Shown: piece after piece, positions 31,195 through 42,230 of the stretch
Position numbering within the stretch: the stretch's first letter is position 1
How the letters are laid out: the number at the start of each line of letters is the position of its first letter
DNA from: Zeugodacus cucurbitae
Taxonomy: Eukaryota > Arthropoda > Insecta > Diptera > Tephritidae
NCBI RefSeq assembly: GCF_028554725.1
Contig: NC_071670.1
Span: 30,994,001 to 31,058,000, forward strand
Length of the DNA: 64,000 nucleotides
Direction: 5' to 3'
Translations under genes and position numbers: made by a program
The notes under the pieces: generated by a model
What the model was told of the DNA's origin: nothing
The model's input: only the letters and a program-made list of their open reading frames with translations
The model's database searches: none

Positions 31195-32370
31195 ATGTGG
31201 AAGACTGAACCTAAATACCAATATCTGGATCGAAAAACGTCCATGATCATGAGGAAAATCGAAACCTTCAAAAATAAAATGGAAAATCTGAGTTTAGAAT
31301 TAACGATAAAGAATTATCAACTAAGCTATTTGCAATCATTATACAATGATATTCAGAAGATGAAAAACAAATTAGATTTCAATGAAGAAATTGAAATCAT
31401 ATATGACCAAATAGGTGATGAATTTTTTCAAGAGCTTTGTTATTTTAATCGACAATCACAACAAGAAGAGCCAAAAAATACTTTTCGAAGTAATTTGGAT
31501 AAAGAATTTATAATAATTCCAAAATTCTCTTCATCTACCACAACAAAGCTGGTTAAAACACAACCAATACAAAAAGAAAAAGAGGAATTGATAACTATTC
31601 CAAATTTAAAAAATAAATTAAACCTATCTCCAAACCTATCTTCTGAAGTTGAACGAACTAAATTTGTTAAAACAAGTGATTCAGAAGAAGAAGAGTTTAT
31701 AATTGTTCCCGATCTCAATCTATTTTCTAAAACTAAGAAGAGACCAACTAAATTAGTTGAAGATAAGAAAGTAGAAGAAGAAGATTTTATAATACTTCCA
31801 AAATTCTCTCTATCTTCTGCAAATGAATTGGTTAAAAAAACTAAAGTACAAGAAGAAGCAAATAAAATTGAAAAGGAAGAGACTCCTGAACACCCTACTT
31901 CTGAGGAAAAATCAACTGAAGTGGTTGGAACCTCAGATGGAGACATTCATAAAATTAAAAATGAAACTGGAGATCAAGAAGTTGAGAGCAATATTCTCGC
32001 CAATGAGCAAATAACTTGGCATTTTTCTCCTCCGGCAGACCCACATTTTGGAGAAATGTGGAAAGCTGGCGTTACCGATCAAACATGCAAACTTTCAACG
32101 TTATTAAAATGCGGGGACACCAACTACTGTACTACAACATTCGAAGACATCACTTCAATTAACATACAAATATATAAAATGCAAAGCGACATCAATCCGA
32201 AGCTGGACCCCATCGTGAAAACCATAAAGGAAATTGCAGAAGACCAACTAACTACTCTTCAAATAAGTAAACTGGAGCAGAGAAAGCTGCGAGAAGGCCT
32301 TGAGAAGATCAGCAACAACGAACTAAAATTAATATTATTCAATATTTATAAAATTTATACAGTCCACTAA
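31195..32370 (+). CDS. 391-residue Gag/integrase-remnant fusion protein of a BEL/Pao derivative
   Basis: ATG in the favourable context TACAAAATGT opens an intact frame to TAA. Residues ~15-75 are a charged coiled-coil-like segment similar to the N-terminus of BEL/Pao Gag. Residues ~100-205 hold four units at about 30-residue spacing built on an acidic stretch plus FII-x-P-x-(F/L), near residues 102, 130, 164 and 194, with KLVK between. Residues ~273-320 read TWHFSPPADPHFGEMWKAGV and a following FEDITSIN segment, which matches the BEL/Pao integrase motif HFxPPxAPHFGGxWEAGVK; catalytic residues of integrase are not included. The last 60 residues are helical and Lys-rich. It could bind RNA or co-assemble with Gag from a complete element; that is inference. 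Codon use is AT-rich like its surroundings. Confidence 0.75.
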   Translation: MWKTEPKYQYLDRKTSMIMRKIETFKNKMENLSLELTIKNYQLSYLQSLYNDIQKMKNKLDFNEEIEIIYDQIGDEFFQELCYFNRQSQQEEPKNTFRSNLDKEFIIIPKFSSSTTTKLVKTQPIQKEKEELITIPNLKNKLNLSPNLSSEVERTKFVKTSDSEEEEFIIVPDLNLFSKTKKRPTKLVEDKKVEEEDFIILPKFSLSSANELVKKTKVQEEANKIEKEETPEHPTSEEKSTEVVGTSDGDIHKIKNETGDQEVESNILANEQITWHFSPPADPHFGEMWKAGVTDQTCKLSTLLKCGDTNYCTTTFEDITSINIQIYKMQSDINPKLDPIVKTIKEIAEDQLTTLQISKLEQRKLREGLEKISNNELKLILFNIYKIYTVH

Positions 32371-32402
32371 TTTTATATAATAATTTCTTTCCCTCGGCAA
32401 TA

Positions 32403-33028
32403 TGTTCAAATATCATTGAACATGCATTCTTTTATGCCTTAGCAAATCCGAGGAGCTACATATAAAACATAAATTTGTATACATAAATAAACACATAAAC
32501 ATATATGCATTAATATGCAACAAACATACATTATATGTTGCACGCATACATGCAACACACATATATTTATATGAGGCACGCATGCATCTATATGCAACAC
32601 GCATGCACTCAACTACTAATAAATAAACATATTTATATGTATGCACAAGATAACCTATTGGTTATAAAAATACATTGGGACAATTGCTTGTGTGCATTTG
32701 AAATAACCCCTTATCGTGCAACATATAAAATATAGATATAGACATACACACATACACATATAATTAGTTCTTAAGATAATTCTAAAATTTGTATATAAGT
32801 AAGTAAAAAACCAAAATAAAACTAGAATGAAATAATTTCTCAATAAGGCTAGACTATCACTTATTTTCCCCCACCAGCGGTAAAAAATATTTGATATAGC
32901 TAGTTTTAACATTTGAGAATGAATTAAATTCTCACTCAATGCAAGTCTATCATTGCCCCCCACCAGCGGTAAGGCTTGTTAGAAACTACATTGTTTTATA
33001 AAAATTGGTAGGCCGGATGTTTTTTACA
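32403..33028 (+). repeat. Right LTR, 626 bp
   Basis: Same ends as the left LTR. Differences seen: A for G at TTGGGACAATT, C for T at CCCACCAGC, A for G at GTAAAAAAT, C for T at AAGGCTTG. Confidence 0.9.
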
Positions 33029-33139
33029 ATGAATGTGAGGATATACAGTAGTACAGTTGATTTAGGTGATATTGAAAACGTTAGAGTGAATGAAAGATGC
33101 GAATGAATAGTATTTCATATTTTATTATATAGATTACAA

Positions 33140-33480
33140 AACATTAAATAATTTATTAGCGCTATTAAGTTATTAGTTGAAGGGTTTTTGAGTAGGTCTG
33201 AGGGTGTATGGAAGAATGTGCATGAATCAAGGATGTGTTGGGTATTAACTGTTTGACTATTGCAAAAGTTACAGGTGTTGGACAGGTTTTTGTCAATTAA
33301 GTGTTTATGTGTCAGCTTATTGTGTCCTAGTCTTAGTCTTATAATTTTTATTTGGTCTTTTCTAGTCAGAGAGGTTTTATTAATTTTTAAGTAGTCGTTG
33401 ATTGACTTGGAGTTTTGTAATATGTTTGAGTACCATTGTGAAGTATTGCTTTTATCATTTTGGTCATTTGGAGAAATCTA
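33140..33480 (-). pseudogene. C-terminal fragment of an I-like LINE ORF2
   Basis: The minus strand reads KDQIKIIRLRLGHNKLTHKH, LIDKNLSNTCNFCNSQ and TVNTQHILDSCTFF. An RxRxGH-x-x-LTH helix followed by a C-x-x-C...H...C zinc motif is the C-terminal signature of I/jockey-type ORF2 proteins after RNase H. The frame is open over this stretch and truncated at its upstream end near 33480. The element abuts the right target duplication of the BEL-derived insertion. Confidence 0.7.
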
Positions 33481-34435
33481 GAGACACGATTGATTTTATA
33501 TGCTAACTTGTTATGCGCGTAACAAGAACATAGAAATGTAACAGCAGAAGTCTTATACCAACAAGTACCTTATCCTTAATCGTTACTGCAACAGTAATGC
33601 ATTAAGGAGAACAGCAAACCTTTTTGCTTATTTAGGATTATTGCTCTCTTAGAGGGAAATATTATATATAAAGTATTTAACATGAATGCGGAAAAAACTT
33701 ATTCTGCAGTAAGTACAGCAGCATCTAATGCAGTGATACTACTAAGAAAATTAATTACTACTAAGAAAACCATTCTTCGTATGCATTGAGAAGTAATGAA
33801 TATATGTATGCACACTTGCCTTTTTCAGCAAAAAAAAGTCCCATCCACCTCATTGATCATATAACTTCAGGGAAAGATTTTTTACGTAAAAGGAATTCAA
33901 AAGGACGTGAAGTTTATACTACAAATTTTTGTCGAAACTGATTGAGATATTGCTTAAAGGTCAAAATGTGTGCTTCAGCAATGCATTTGATACATCTGTT
34001 TTTACTTCCAGTAATTAGAACATGCAAATGACTCTTTGACCATTTTTTTTCCTTAAACACAAGATACATATGTCAGGGAAATAGCGTCGTAGATGGCAAA
34101 TGTGAAAACGAAAATGGCAAAAAGTACTGGGTGAAACTGATTGCTGTGACGTGCTCTGTGGCAATTTATGTCAATTTGGTTATCATTCCGGCCACAAGCA
34201 CATCAAGTGCTTTGAAAAAATTCTATTATCCCATTATTAATTTCTACATGGTTCTCAGTTATCCAAATAATTGAGGGTTAGTATTTGTCACGATGTCTGT
34301 TTCTGATGCTGTAGAATTTTCGTTTGTCAAATAATACTAATATGTGTACCAGAAATATAAGTAGAACATAAGAACAATATTAGTAAAGATATAACGAATG
34401 TACCATGATTTTATACTACTAATTCTCGGTTCTAG
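33481..34435. other. No gene seen
   Basis: AT-rich sequence without a supported frame. It includes a 20-bp near-perfect palindrome at 33507-33526. Confidence 0.4.
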
Positions 34436-35447
34436 TTTTATACTCGGTAAACTTTAGATATAAGGTTATATATAACAAAGTGATCAGGGTGACGAGTAAA
34501 GTTCAAATCCGGATGTCTTGAGTAAAAATTGAGATATCTTAATGAAACACGTGTTCCTTGGGATCATAAGAAGGTTAAGTTCGAAGATGGGCGGAATCGG
34601 ACCACTGCCACGCCCACAAAATGGCGATAACCGCAAACATATAAAGTGCTATAACTAAGCCATTAATTAAGCTATGAAAGTGAAATTTAGTACAAACGAT
34701 TGTTCTGAAAAGGGGCATATTTGGATGTAATTTTTTTGGGAAAGTGGGCCCCTCCCCCTGCTAAGTTTTTTGTAAATATCTCGTAAACTACTAAAGCTAT
34801 ATCAACGAAACTCTCAGGGGTCGTTTTTTTCAGACATTTCCTTATATATTCCAAAAATGGATGAAATCGGATTATAACCACGCCCACCGTCCCACGTACA
34901 AAGGTTACGTTGAAAGCTACTAAAAATGCTTTAATTCAGTAAGGAAAACCAACAGAAACCTTAAATTTCATTATAAAGAAGGTCCAGAAGACCTGCACTC
35001 AAAATGGTAAACAACATTTATAATGGGCGTGGTTCCGCCCACTTATGGGTCGAAAACCATATCTCCGAAAATACTCGACCAATATCAATGAAATTTGATT
35101 TGTAATATTTTCCATCCCAATAATATGTTGTAAAAATAGTCCAAATCGGATCACGACTACGCCTACTTCCTATATACCAGAGCTTTGAAGTCGTTCTGAA
35201 TCGTTTACTTAACAATATATAAAGTAAGCACTAGTGAAGATATCGGAACAGAACTATGATTAAATACTGTATTTTCAGTGTGGCAAACCCTTTCAAAAAA
35301 TCGCCGAAATCGGACCATAGGTTTTCAAGGCCCCTTTATATCGTACATGATTAACTCGGTGATTCTAACCTAATATTCGAGTTTCCAACTTTCAATGGAC
35401 TTTATACCATATATATGACGAATATGTGGGTCAAATTGTGTGTTATA
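34436..35447 (+). mobile_element. DINE-1-like copy with internal deletion, right end missing
   Basis: Begins TTTTATACTCGG, skips part of the left region, and then follows the family order (GATCAGGGTGACGAG, CCACTGCCACGCCCAC, GTGGGCGT- and CACGCCCACC-containing blocks, CACTAGTGAAGATATCGG). It stops at TTGTGTGTTATA, where a MITE begins; the 3' hairpin end is absent. Confidence 0.75.
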
Positions 35448-35911
35448 AAGTGATCCCCGCTTAACTGCCCCTCCGTTGAAGTGCCTTTTCCACTTAAGTG
35501 ACTATATTTTCCGACGTCATTGTTTTTTCTCTAAATTTACATATAAAATTCCCCGCTTAAGAGCGTCCGCTTAAGTGCCTTTCCCGCTTAAATGCCTGTA
35601 ATATTTAAGCAACAAATACAAAATTGTTTGAAATTTTCATCTTTTAAGTGCCTTTTTAAAATTTTGACTTTAAATGCGCTGAGAATTGTCAAAAGAATAC
35701 CATATACATAGTTTTGTACTGTTTTTTTTTTCATATTTCTTGTTATTAAAATTATTTTTGTTATTAATAATAAATAAATCCGACTTTCATTCTAAAAGAA
35801 AAAAATATAAGATCGAAGTATTTGAGAAAAAGCTTGGTAAGTACCTCGAGGTACTTTAGCGTCTCAAAAGTCTTGCATGTTAAGAGGGGGCACTTAAGCG
35901 GGTATTACTGT
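35448..35911. mobile_element. 464-bp MITE with Tigger-like ends
   Basis: Left AAGTGATCCCCGCTTAACTG and right end, read on the other strand, CAGTAATACCCGCTTAAGTG form imperfect inverted repeats. CGCTTAA-GTGCC words recur inside at both sides. TA flanks the left end and TG the right. CAGT starts, TA target and iterated subterminal words are like pogo/Tigger-derived MITEs. There is no coding capacity. Confidence 0.65.
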
Positions 35912-37989
35912 GGTCCTTTTATGATTTACGTTAAAAAACCAGTTCAGAAAATATTTTATTTACTTTCTCACCTATTGTTATAATTTAAATTTTTTTGTCC
36001 TCAAATTTATAAATACATTATGCGTTCAGTATTTTCGATAACATAATTGCCTCTATACGAGTACATATGTAAATACATCTTTTGATAAATAATGAATTAA
36101 TAAAATGTTGATTCCTCAAATTGAGATTTTTTGCATTTTTTACTCATGTGTTTTCCAATACGTTGGAAGAGACATAAAAAGTATGCAATTAAAGTTTCTA
36201 GTATTACTTTTGCCACAACTATTTTTACGCTTATAATTTAATCAATTTCAATAGCACTTTGTGGTTATTAAATAATCATATTATTCAAAAATTTATTTGT
36301 CTTTTGGGAGTGATATAAAAAGAGCATCAGAACCAACATAAACCAAAGTTTACAAATGGGCTGTGGACTAATTGATTTGTCGGCTTATAAAATATTTATT
36401 ACTTTAATTTGTGCATTGCATGGAAATCGATATGCTTCCAAAAATTGTGCAATTGAAATTCCAGCTAATTTTTTAAACTTAATTAAGTGAAGACTTTTGT
36501 GAAATTTGAAACGTAGGATTAATTAGCAAATAATAACAGAGTGTCACATCAGTCTCCACGAGAGAGATAAAATATAATAATGTAAGAAAGAGGAGTAATC
36601 TTTTTCTTTAATAAAACCATTCTCAGTTCATTCAGTCATTGTTCGGCCCAAGTGGCTTAAATTTAACTCAGTAGAGTTTTGTCAAAAATAATCTTACAGT
36701 TTGCATAAAATTGCTCATACGTCCGAGTGTACCAATGTTTAATCCAAATATACTAAAAATATTTAATCAAATTGTTAGTATATACTTATTAGAATAAAGG
36801 GCAAGTTAGTTCAAGTTTAAACAATATTGTATTTTTAAAAATTTTATAAAAATCGGCCATAACCTGGTTTTAAGAGTGAATAGTAAATTCAATAGGAGTT
36901 GTACAACAGTTCATTTAGACACAATTTTAAATAACCATTCTTTTTCCACTTGCCTTGGTCGCTGTTGGTGTTAACTGCCCCATTTAAGTAGCAGATGTCA
37001 ATTTCTAATAAATAGAGTTTCGTTAAATTGGTTCATGCGTAGATATTGACACAAAGGTTGCACATACTTGTTGGCATTCCAATCCTTTCGACATATAAGC
37101 TCACATATGTACATATACATATGTTAATTAATGCAATAGTAGCTTTGTCATCTAACAAATTGGAATGTTGGCAATTTTCTAACTGTCTGTGCCATTTTAA
37201 CAATTGCCTGCAGTCTTCAATGCCGCTTATTAATCAAACGCTTGTAAACGGATAAGTTGCAACATTGTTTGCGAATGAAATTGTATTGACAATGTCAATT
37301 GTTGTTGTTACTGATACTCGTACTACTATGTGCTGCAATTTAAATGCTGTTGACATTTCTTGTCGACAGTTTGTTTGCTTGATGCTCTCTTCTTACGTTC
37401 GAAGTTATTGCTTGAAGATATTTGTTTGTTTGTTTGAGTCAATGAAATACTATATGTAGTATGAAGTGCATATGTACAAGTAAATTAAACGCAAAGGTTT
37501 GTGTTTTAAAATTATTGTATATCCCTAAAAAATTAGTATCAACATTAACTTTCCGGCGTCTGTGAGATCCCTAGGCTCCTGCTAGCAAATTCATTCACGT
37601 AAATATACACGAGTACCTATACATTGGAAGTTATCATATAGATTTACTTCTCCAATATCAATTTAAACAAAACATTCTGCTCATTTGCAGAAAACCTTCA
37701 TATGAATTAATTTACTACTATAGTTACTATATATCATTTTTATTTTAGCTGGCATCAAAGTAGTTCGGCTTTGGTTTTTTCTTGTTCTAGATTGCGCTTG
37801 TCAAGTAGAATAATGTTCCTGCCGTTTGTCGCCAAAATCTAGCAATCGCAAGAATTCATACGCATGTATAGTGTCTACAAGTGTTATTAATGCTGATAAA
37901 ATCCCATACCTTAGCACCAAATTCGAAATCCTAAAAAACGATATTCGGCAGGAACCACTCCTACTTTCTATACAATCAAATATTAATCA
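35912..37989. other. No gene seen
   Basis: AT-rich DNA with no supported frame, RNA gene or transposon end. Short open frames at 37046-37255 and 37265-37459 have no recognisable features. Confidence 0.4.
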
Positions 37990-38516
37990 ATAAACAGCAC
38001 CCCACAGGTGTGTCACTTTTCACCTAAAAAAGTTCTAAATCGAACCGTAACTTTTGAAGCCCCCAGATATAGAATAATGAGGATAGTAATATGATTTAGT
38101 GCTGAAAATTATATATTTTAGTTCAGTACATCTATAAACCCTATATACAGTAAAACCTGTAAAGTTGGACACCCTTATAATTTGTACACTCGCTCAGATT
38201 GGACAAAATGCTCTGTACCAACATAATATAGTACAAAATATCCATATATTCACTGCTTAATTTGGACACTGTCTATCGTGGAAGTTTGTCTCAATTTTTA
38301 AACGGGAAGTATTAAAATCCCTTTCTATCTTGGACAATACAGTTTATATGTATGCATATTTGTATGCTTTTTATTTATATTACACACAATTGTATTTGTA
38401 CACATGTATTTCGGCATCAGAGGATTTTTTCAAACGTTGTAATACTGTTACGTATGTAACAAATTTCATGGAATAGCTATAACCCAATTACGCGTATTTG
38501 ATCAGCTGTTGCAGTC

Positions 38517-41219
38517 ATGCCAGAAAGAAAACACGCAGAAAAAATTATATTATCAGTGGCCCAATAATTCAAGAAAAGGTTAAGCTATTGGCCACTGTGT
38601 TACAAATAGAGAACTTTAAAGCAAGCGATGAGTGGTTAGAATCTTTCCGCTTGAGACATAACATTCAATTTAAAGCTTTAAGTGGTGAAGGAGCAAATGT
38701 AGATCTTAAAGCTGCCTCAGAATGGACGGAAAAACTACTGAGGAACAGTTTAATGCGGATGAAACAGGACTGTTTTATCGTCAATTACCTACTCGAAGTT
38801 TCGGTGCAAAAGCCTCAGTTTGTAAAGGAGGCAACCTGGCAAAAGAAAGGCTGAGCGTATTGTTTTGCTGCAGCAGTACTGAATAAAAGTTAATGCCACT
38901 AGTTATAGGTAACGCTGCAAAGCCGCGAGCTTTTCACCGAAATAAAATCGACACTAAAAATTTTATTGGGCTCACAATAAAAAGGCTGGGATGACAACTG
39001 TAATTTTTCAGCATTGGCTTAGTTCTATCAATGAGCAAATGAAGTAGCAAAATAGAAAAATTATTTTGTTTATTGACAACGCGACAAGCCACAGTTTACT
39101 GAATGCATATTCAAATGTGTTTGTAAAATTTCTTCCACCGAACCTAGCAGTAGAAATAAAACCTCTCGACCAAGGAATTATTCAAAATGTAAAAACAAAA
39201 TATAGATAAAAAACAAGTAAGGAAAGGTTAAGTTCGGGTGCAATCGAACATTTTATACTCTCGCAATTTATTGAAGAAATTTTATTAAGATAACATACAA
39301 ATTTACCCATAAATTCGGCATAAAGTTTAATAGAATAACGAAAACCGTTACATATAGTATATGAGGGCTGAGTTAATTTCTGAACCGATTTCATTCATTT
39401 TCACCAGCAGGGTACACTATATCCAATACTATAGCTCACTTAATTTTGCTAAGATATCTTACATATTAACCAATACATATATGTATAATAAAGCCCAACG
39501 AATTTTTGAAAAACCTATAATTAGGTATATAGGAGTTAAGGGATGTTGTAACCCGATTAATAAGTTTTGGAACAGAGACACACTATTGGAAGAAAACAAA
39601 TTCCTCTGAATTACATTAAATTAGCTGAGAGATTTACCCATATTTTCGGTTAAAATTTAACCTTAGGCGCTGAGTTCAATATGTTCGATATCTGGGGCCT
39701 TGAAAAGTTATAGTCCGTTTTCGACAATTTTTTCACAAGTGATGCCACAGATCATATACTGTATTTGTGTAAAGTTTTATTTCGCTATCATCATTGGTTC
39801 CTAATGTATATATTATAAAGTGAAGGAATCAGATGGAATTCAAAATTTAGTTATAAGGAAAGTAGTCGTGGTTGTGAACCGATTTCGCCAATTTTTTATA
39901 CGTGTTATCAGGGTGTCAAGAAAATATTATATACCGAATTTCATTGAAATCTGTCGAGTAGTTCCTGAGATATGGTTTTTGACCCATAAGTAGGCGATGC
40001 CACACCCATTTTTTATTTTGTAAAAAAATCTGAGTGCAGCTTCCTTCTGCTATTATTTCTGTGAAATTTAGTGTTTCTGGAGTTTTTCGTTAGTGAGTTC
40101 ACCCACTTTTAGTAATTTTCAACCTAACCTTTGTATGGGAGGTGGGCGTGGTTATTATCCGATTTCAATTATTTTCATGGTGTGTGGTGGAGTACGTAAG
40201 AGAACCGCCTGCAGAAAGTTTGGTTTGTATAGCTTTATTGGTTTGCGAGATAAATAGAAATAACCGATTTGGGGGCGGGGCCACGCCCATTTCCCAAAAA
40301 AAATTACATCCAAATATGCCCCTTCCTAGTGTGATCCTTTGTTCAAAATTTTATAACTTCATTTATGGCTTAGTTATGACACTTTATGTGTTTTTGGTTT
40401 TCGCCATTTTGTGGGCGTGGCAATGGTCCGATTTCGCCCATCGAACTTAACCTTCTTATGGTGCCAAAGAACACGTGTTCCAAGTTTCATTAAGATATCT
40501 CAATTTTTACTCAAGTTACAGCTTGCACGGACGGACAGGCGGACAGACAGACATCCGGATTTGAACTTTACTCGTCACCCTGATCACTTTGGTATATATA
40601 ACATTATATCTAACTCGTTTGGTTTTAGGACTTACAAACAACCGTTATGTGGACAAAACTATAATACTCTATTTAGCAACTTTTGTTGCGAGAGTATAAT
40701 TATACTTTCTCAGATACCACATCTTGATGAATGCAACAATGTGATGAATTGTCGAAAAGAGTTTCTGTTTGGGATGCTATTCGGTGGTTGGTTTCTTCCT
40801 TATGATAAGAAAATGCTTTCAACGTGCTATATTTCCTTGCCATGATTTCCTGGGATGTCCACCGCAAAAAAATCTGAATTATGAAAGCTTGATAAATCAC
40901 AACTATCCTGAACAAATTCGAATTATATTAGTATCGCCCATACTTGTGAAAAATGTGGAGAAATCAAACAATTTAAAAAAACGTGGTAGAGGAAGTAAAA
41001 CACACCCAAGGAACTTCTTCAAGTGAAAGTGATGATGAGTGCACTGAAAACTATAATCTTCCTACTGCAAAGGAGGCTTTATCAAACATGAATGACATTC
41101 ATTATGAATCAGCACATCAACCAACGTTGCTGCCGGGGTTTTTAAAATTAAAAACGAAAATGGAACAAAATGTAAGCTTATCAAAATTAAAACAAACTGA
41201 AATAGAAATAGATGCATAA
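38517..41219 (+). pseudogene. Tigger/pogo-like transposase, split by a transposon insertion
   Basis: The start region (MPERKHAEKIILSV at 38517) hits a stop and a shift, after which the second CENP-B-type helix-turn-helix reads clearly (KVKLLATVLQIENFKASDEW, GEGANVDLKAAS). The DDE domain continues in another frame with ADETGLFYRQLP (first Asp), then LFIDNATSH (second Asp) and PLDQGIIQNVK (third Asp). At 39211 a DINE-1-like element interrupts it. Coding resumes at about 40710 with SVWDAIRWL in one frame and from 40983 an acidic C-terminal tail (SSSESDDECTEN) to a TAA at 41219. Several stops besides the insertion make it inactive. Confidence 0.85.
39212..40699 (-). mobile_element. DINE-1-like element, long form, inside the Tigger transposase
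   Basis: On the plus strand it begins AACAAGTAAGGAAAGG with the GTTCGG/TCGAAC-type hairpin and TTTTATACTCTCGCAA, and ends TTGTTGCGAGAGTATAA. At ~1488 bp it is the longest copy. Its part near 39400-39600 has extra sequence not in the 42231 copy, and its centre belongs to the same subfamily as the copy at 59987. Confidence 0.8.
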
Positions 41220-41877
41220 GTAGTAGTAATAATACATATTTATATTTTAAAATTTGTTCATTTTTATGTTTTTTTATTATATATTCAAATCAATGTAAGT
41301 TTTTTACCCAGTTTTTTTTTAAACAAAGTCAATAAAAAAAAATTCTTTATAACATGGGCACTCGAGTAACTTGAACAAAAAGTGCTGAACCGCAGGTGTC
41401 CATCTTAGACAGGTTTTACTGTACCTTCATTGTAGTTGTTATTTTTATTCGCTTAAATATAAATTTTTAACAATGGCATAGTGAAAGAGATCATATTAAT
41501 TTCAATAACACTTTACGGTTATCTGAAATATGTTAGTACACAAAATTGATTTGGAAAATATTATTATTCTATAACTGTATTACATGCATATGTATTCTTG
41601 GCCACACCCTTGCAAGGTCTTAAACTTGGTTCAGTCCTTGGTCCAGACTCAGTATGCCGAATATTATGATTTCTGCTTCTCCAGTTGTTTCAATTGTTCC
41701 ATCACACTCGTGTACCGAAAAATTTCATTTTTTTTTGTTTACATCATATTGCATTGTGTCGACGAGCTACAGTATTACTTTCTCACAGCTAACTCTTGAA
41801 AATATTTTCGGTATTTCATTTTTCAAATAGCGAGTATATAAAATGTTCGTCAGCTCCTAAACTTTGCCTTTTCTTTT

Positions 41878-42230
41878 TTGTATGGCTTTTTAATTTTTCC
41901 GATGGTGACTTAAACAGTTTTTGTAGACGTATTTGGGATTACTTTGCAACCTCGAAAGCCATGAAAATGTGAAGAACATGGAAGATTGGAAAAATAAAAG
42001 TCGGCTATGTAACTTAAGGTAGTTTGTTTCTGTATTAAACTTATGACTATTTCTAATGTCTGACCGTATCTCTCAATGTTGATACTTTGTATGTCAAAAG
42101 CAACCCAAAAATGAAAATAATAATAAATTTCTGTTCTGAACTACAGAAACTCTAGTTTCCGGAAGCATTTTTCGAAATAAACATCTTTTATCTATGAGTG
42201 GGGAAAATAAACTTATTAAACATAATGTGA
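41878..42230. other. No gene seen
   Basis: Short AT-rich spacer between the decayed DINE end and the next DINE copy. Confidence 0.4.

Larger units (their letters stand above)
30284..33028 (+). mobile_element. Young non-autonomous BEL/Pao-derived LTR element with one fused ORF
   Basis: Two LTRs (30284-30923 and 32403-33028) bracket a 1.48-kb interior. The whole is flanked by a perfect 5-bp duplication, ATGAA (30279-30283, 33029-33033). The LTRs differ by about four substitutions and one 14-bp indel, so insertion is recent. A primer-site-like TGGTCCTATCGAGCC (30925-30939) and a leader of hairpin repeats precede one intact ORF. No protease, reverse transcriptase or RNase H is present, so mobilisation would need proteins from a complete BEL/Pao relative. 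Confidence 0.85.
38148..41421 (+). mobile_element. Tigger/pogo-like transposon with intact ends and TA duplication
   Basis: Left CAGTAAAACCTGTAAAGTTG and right (other strand) CAGTAAAACCTGTCTAAGAT share a perfect 13-bp terminal repeat and a further GGACACC match. TA flanks both ends (38146-38147, 41422-41423). Without the nested 1.49-kb DINE-like insertion the element is about 1.8 kb. Confidence 0.85.
37990..41877 (+). mobile_element. Old, decayed DINE-1-like copy split by a Tigger element
   Basis: Before the Tigger element, AAATCGAACCGTAACTTTTG and AAGCCCCCAGATATAG (near 38040-38075) match the family block near 60810-60845. After it, GCGAGTATATAAAATGTTCG and CTAAACTTTGCCTTTTC (41831-41877) are a decayed 3' end. 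Other parts are unrecognisable. Confidence 0.5.

Noticed and set aside
30919..31221. 100-codon minus-strand frame with NNRAFYFAC repeats
   Set aside because: The 30-bp leader repeats are a multiple of three, so a frame stays open by chance; it overlaps primer site and leader.
31440..31946. 168-codon minus-strand frame
   Set aside because: Antisense of the acidic repeat part of the BEL-derived ORF; Ser/Phe-rich shadow of GAA/AAA codons.
36966..37459. Two neighbouring plus-strand frames of 64-69 codons
   Set aside because: No recognisable domain, weak start context and no splice structure; chance in mixed-composition DNA.
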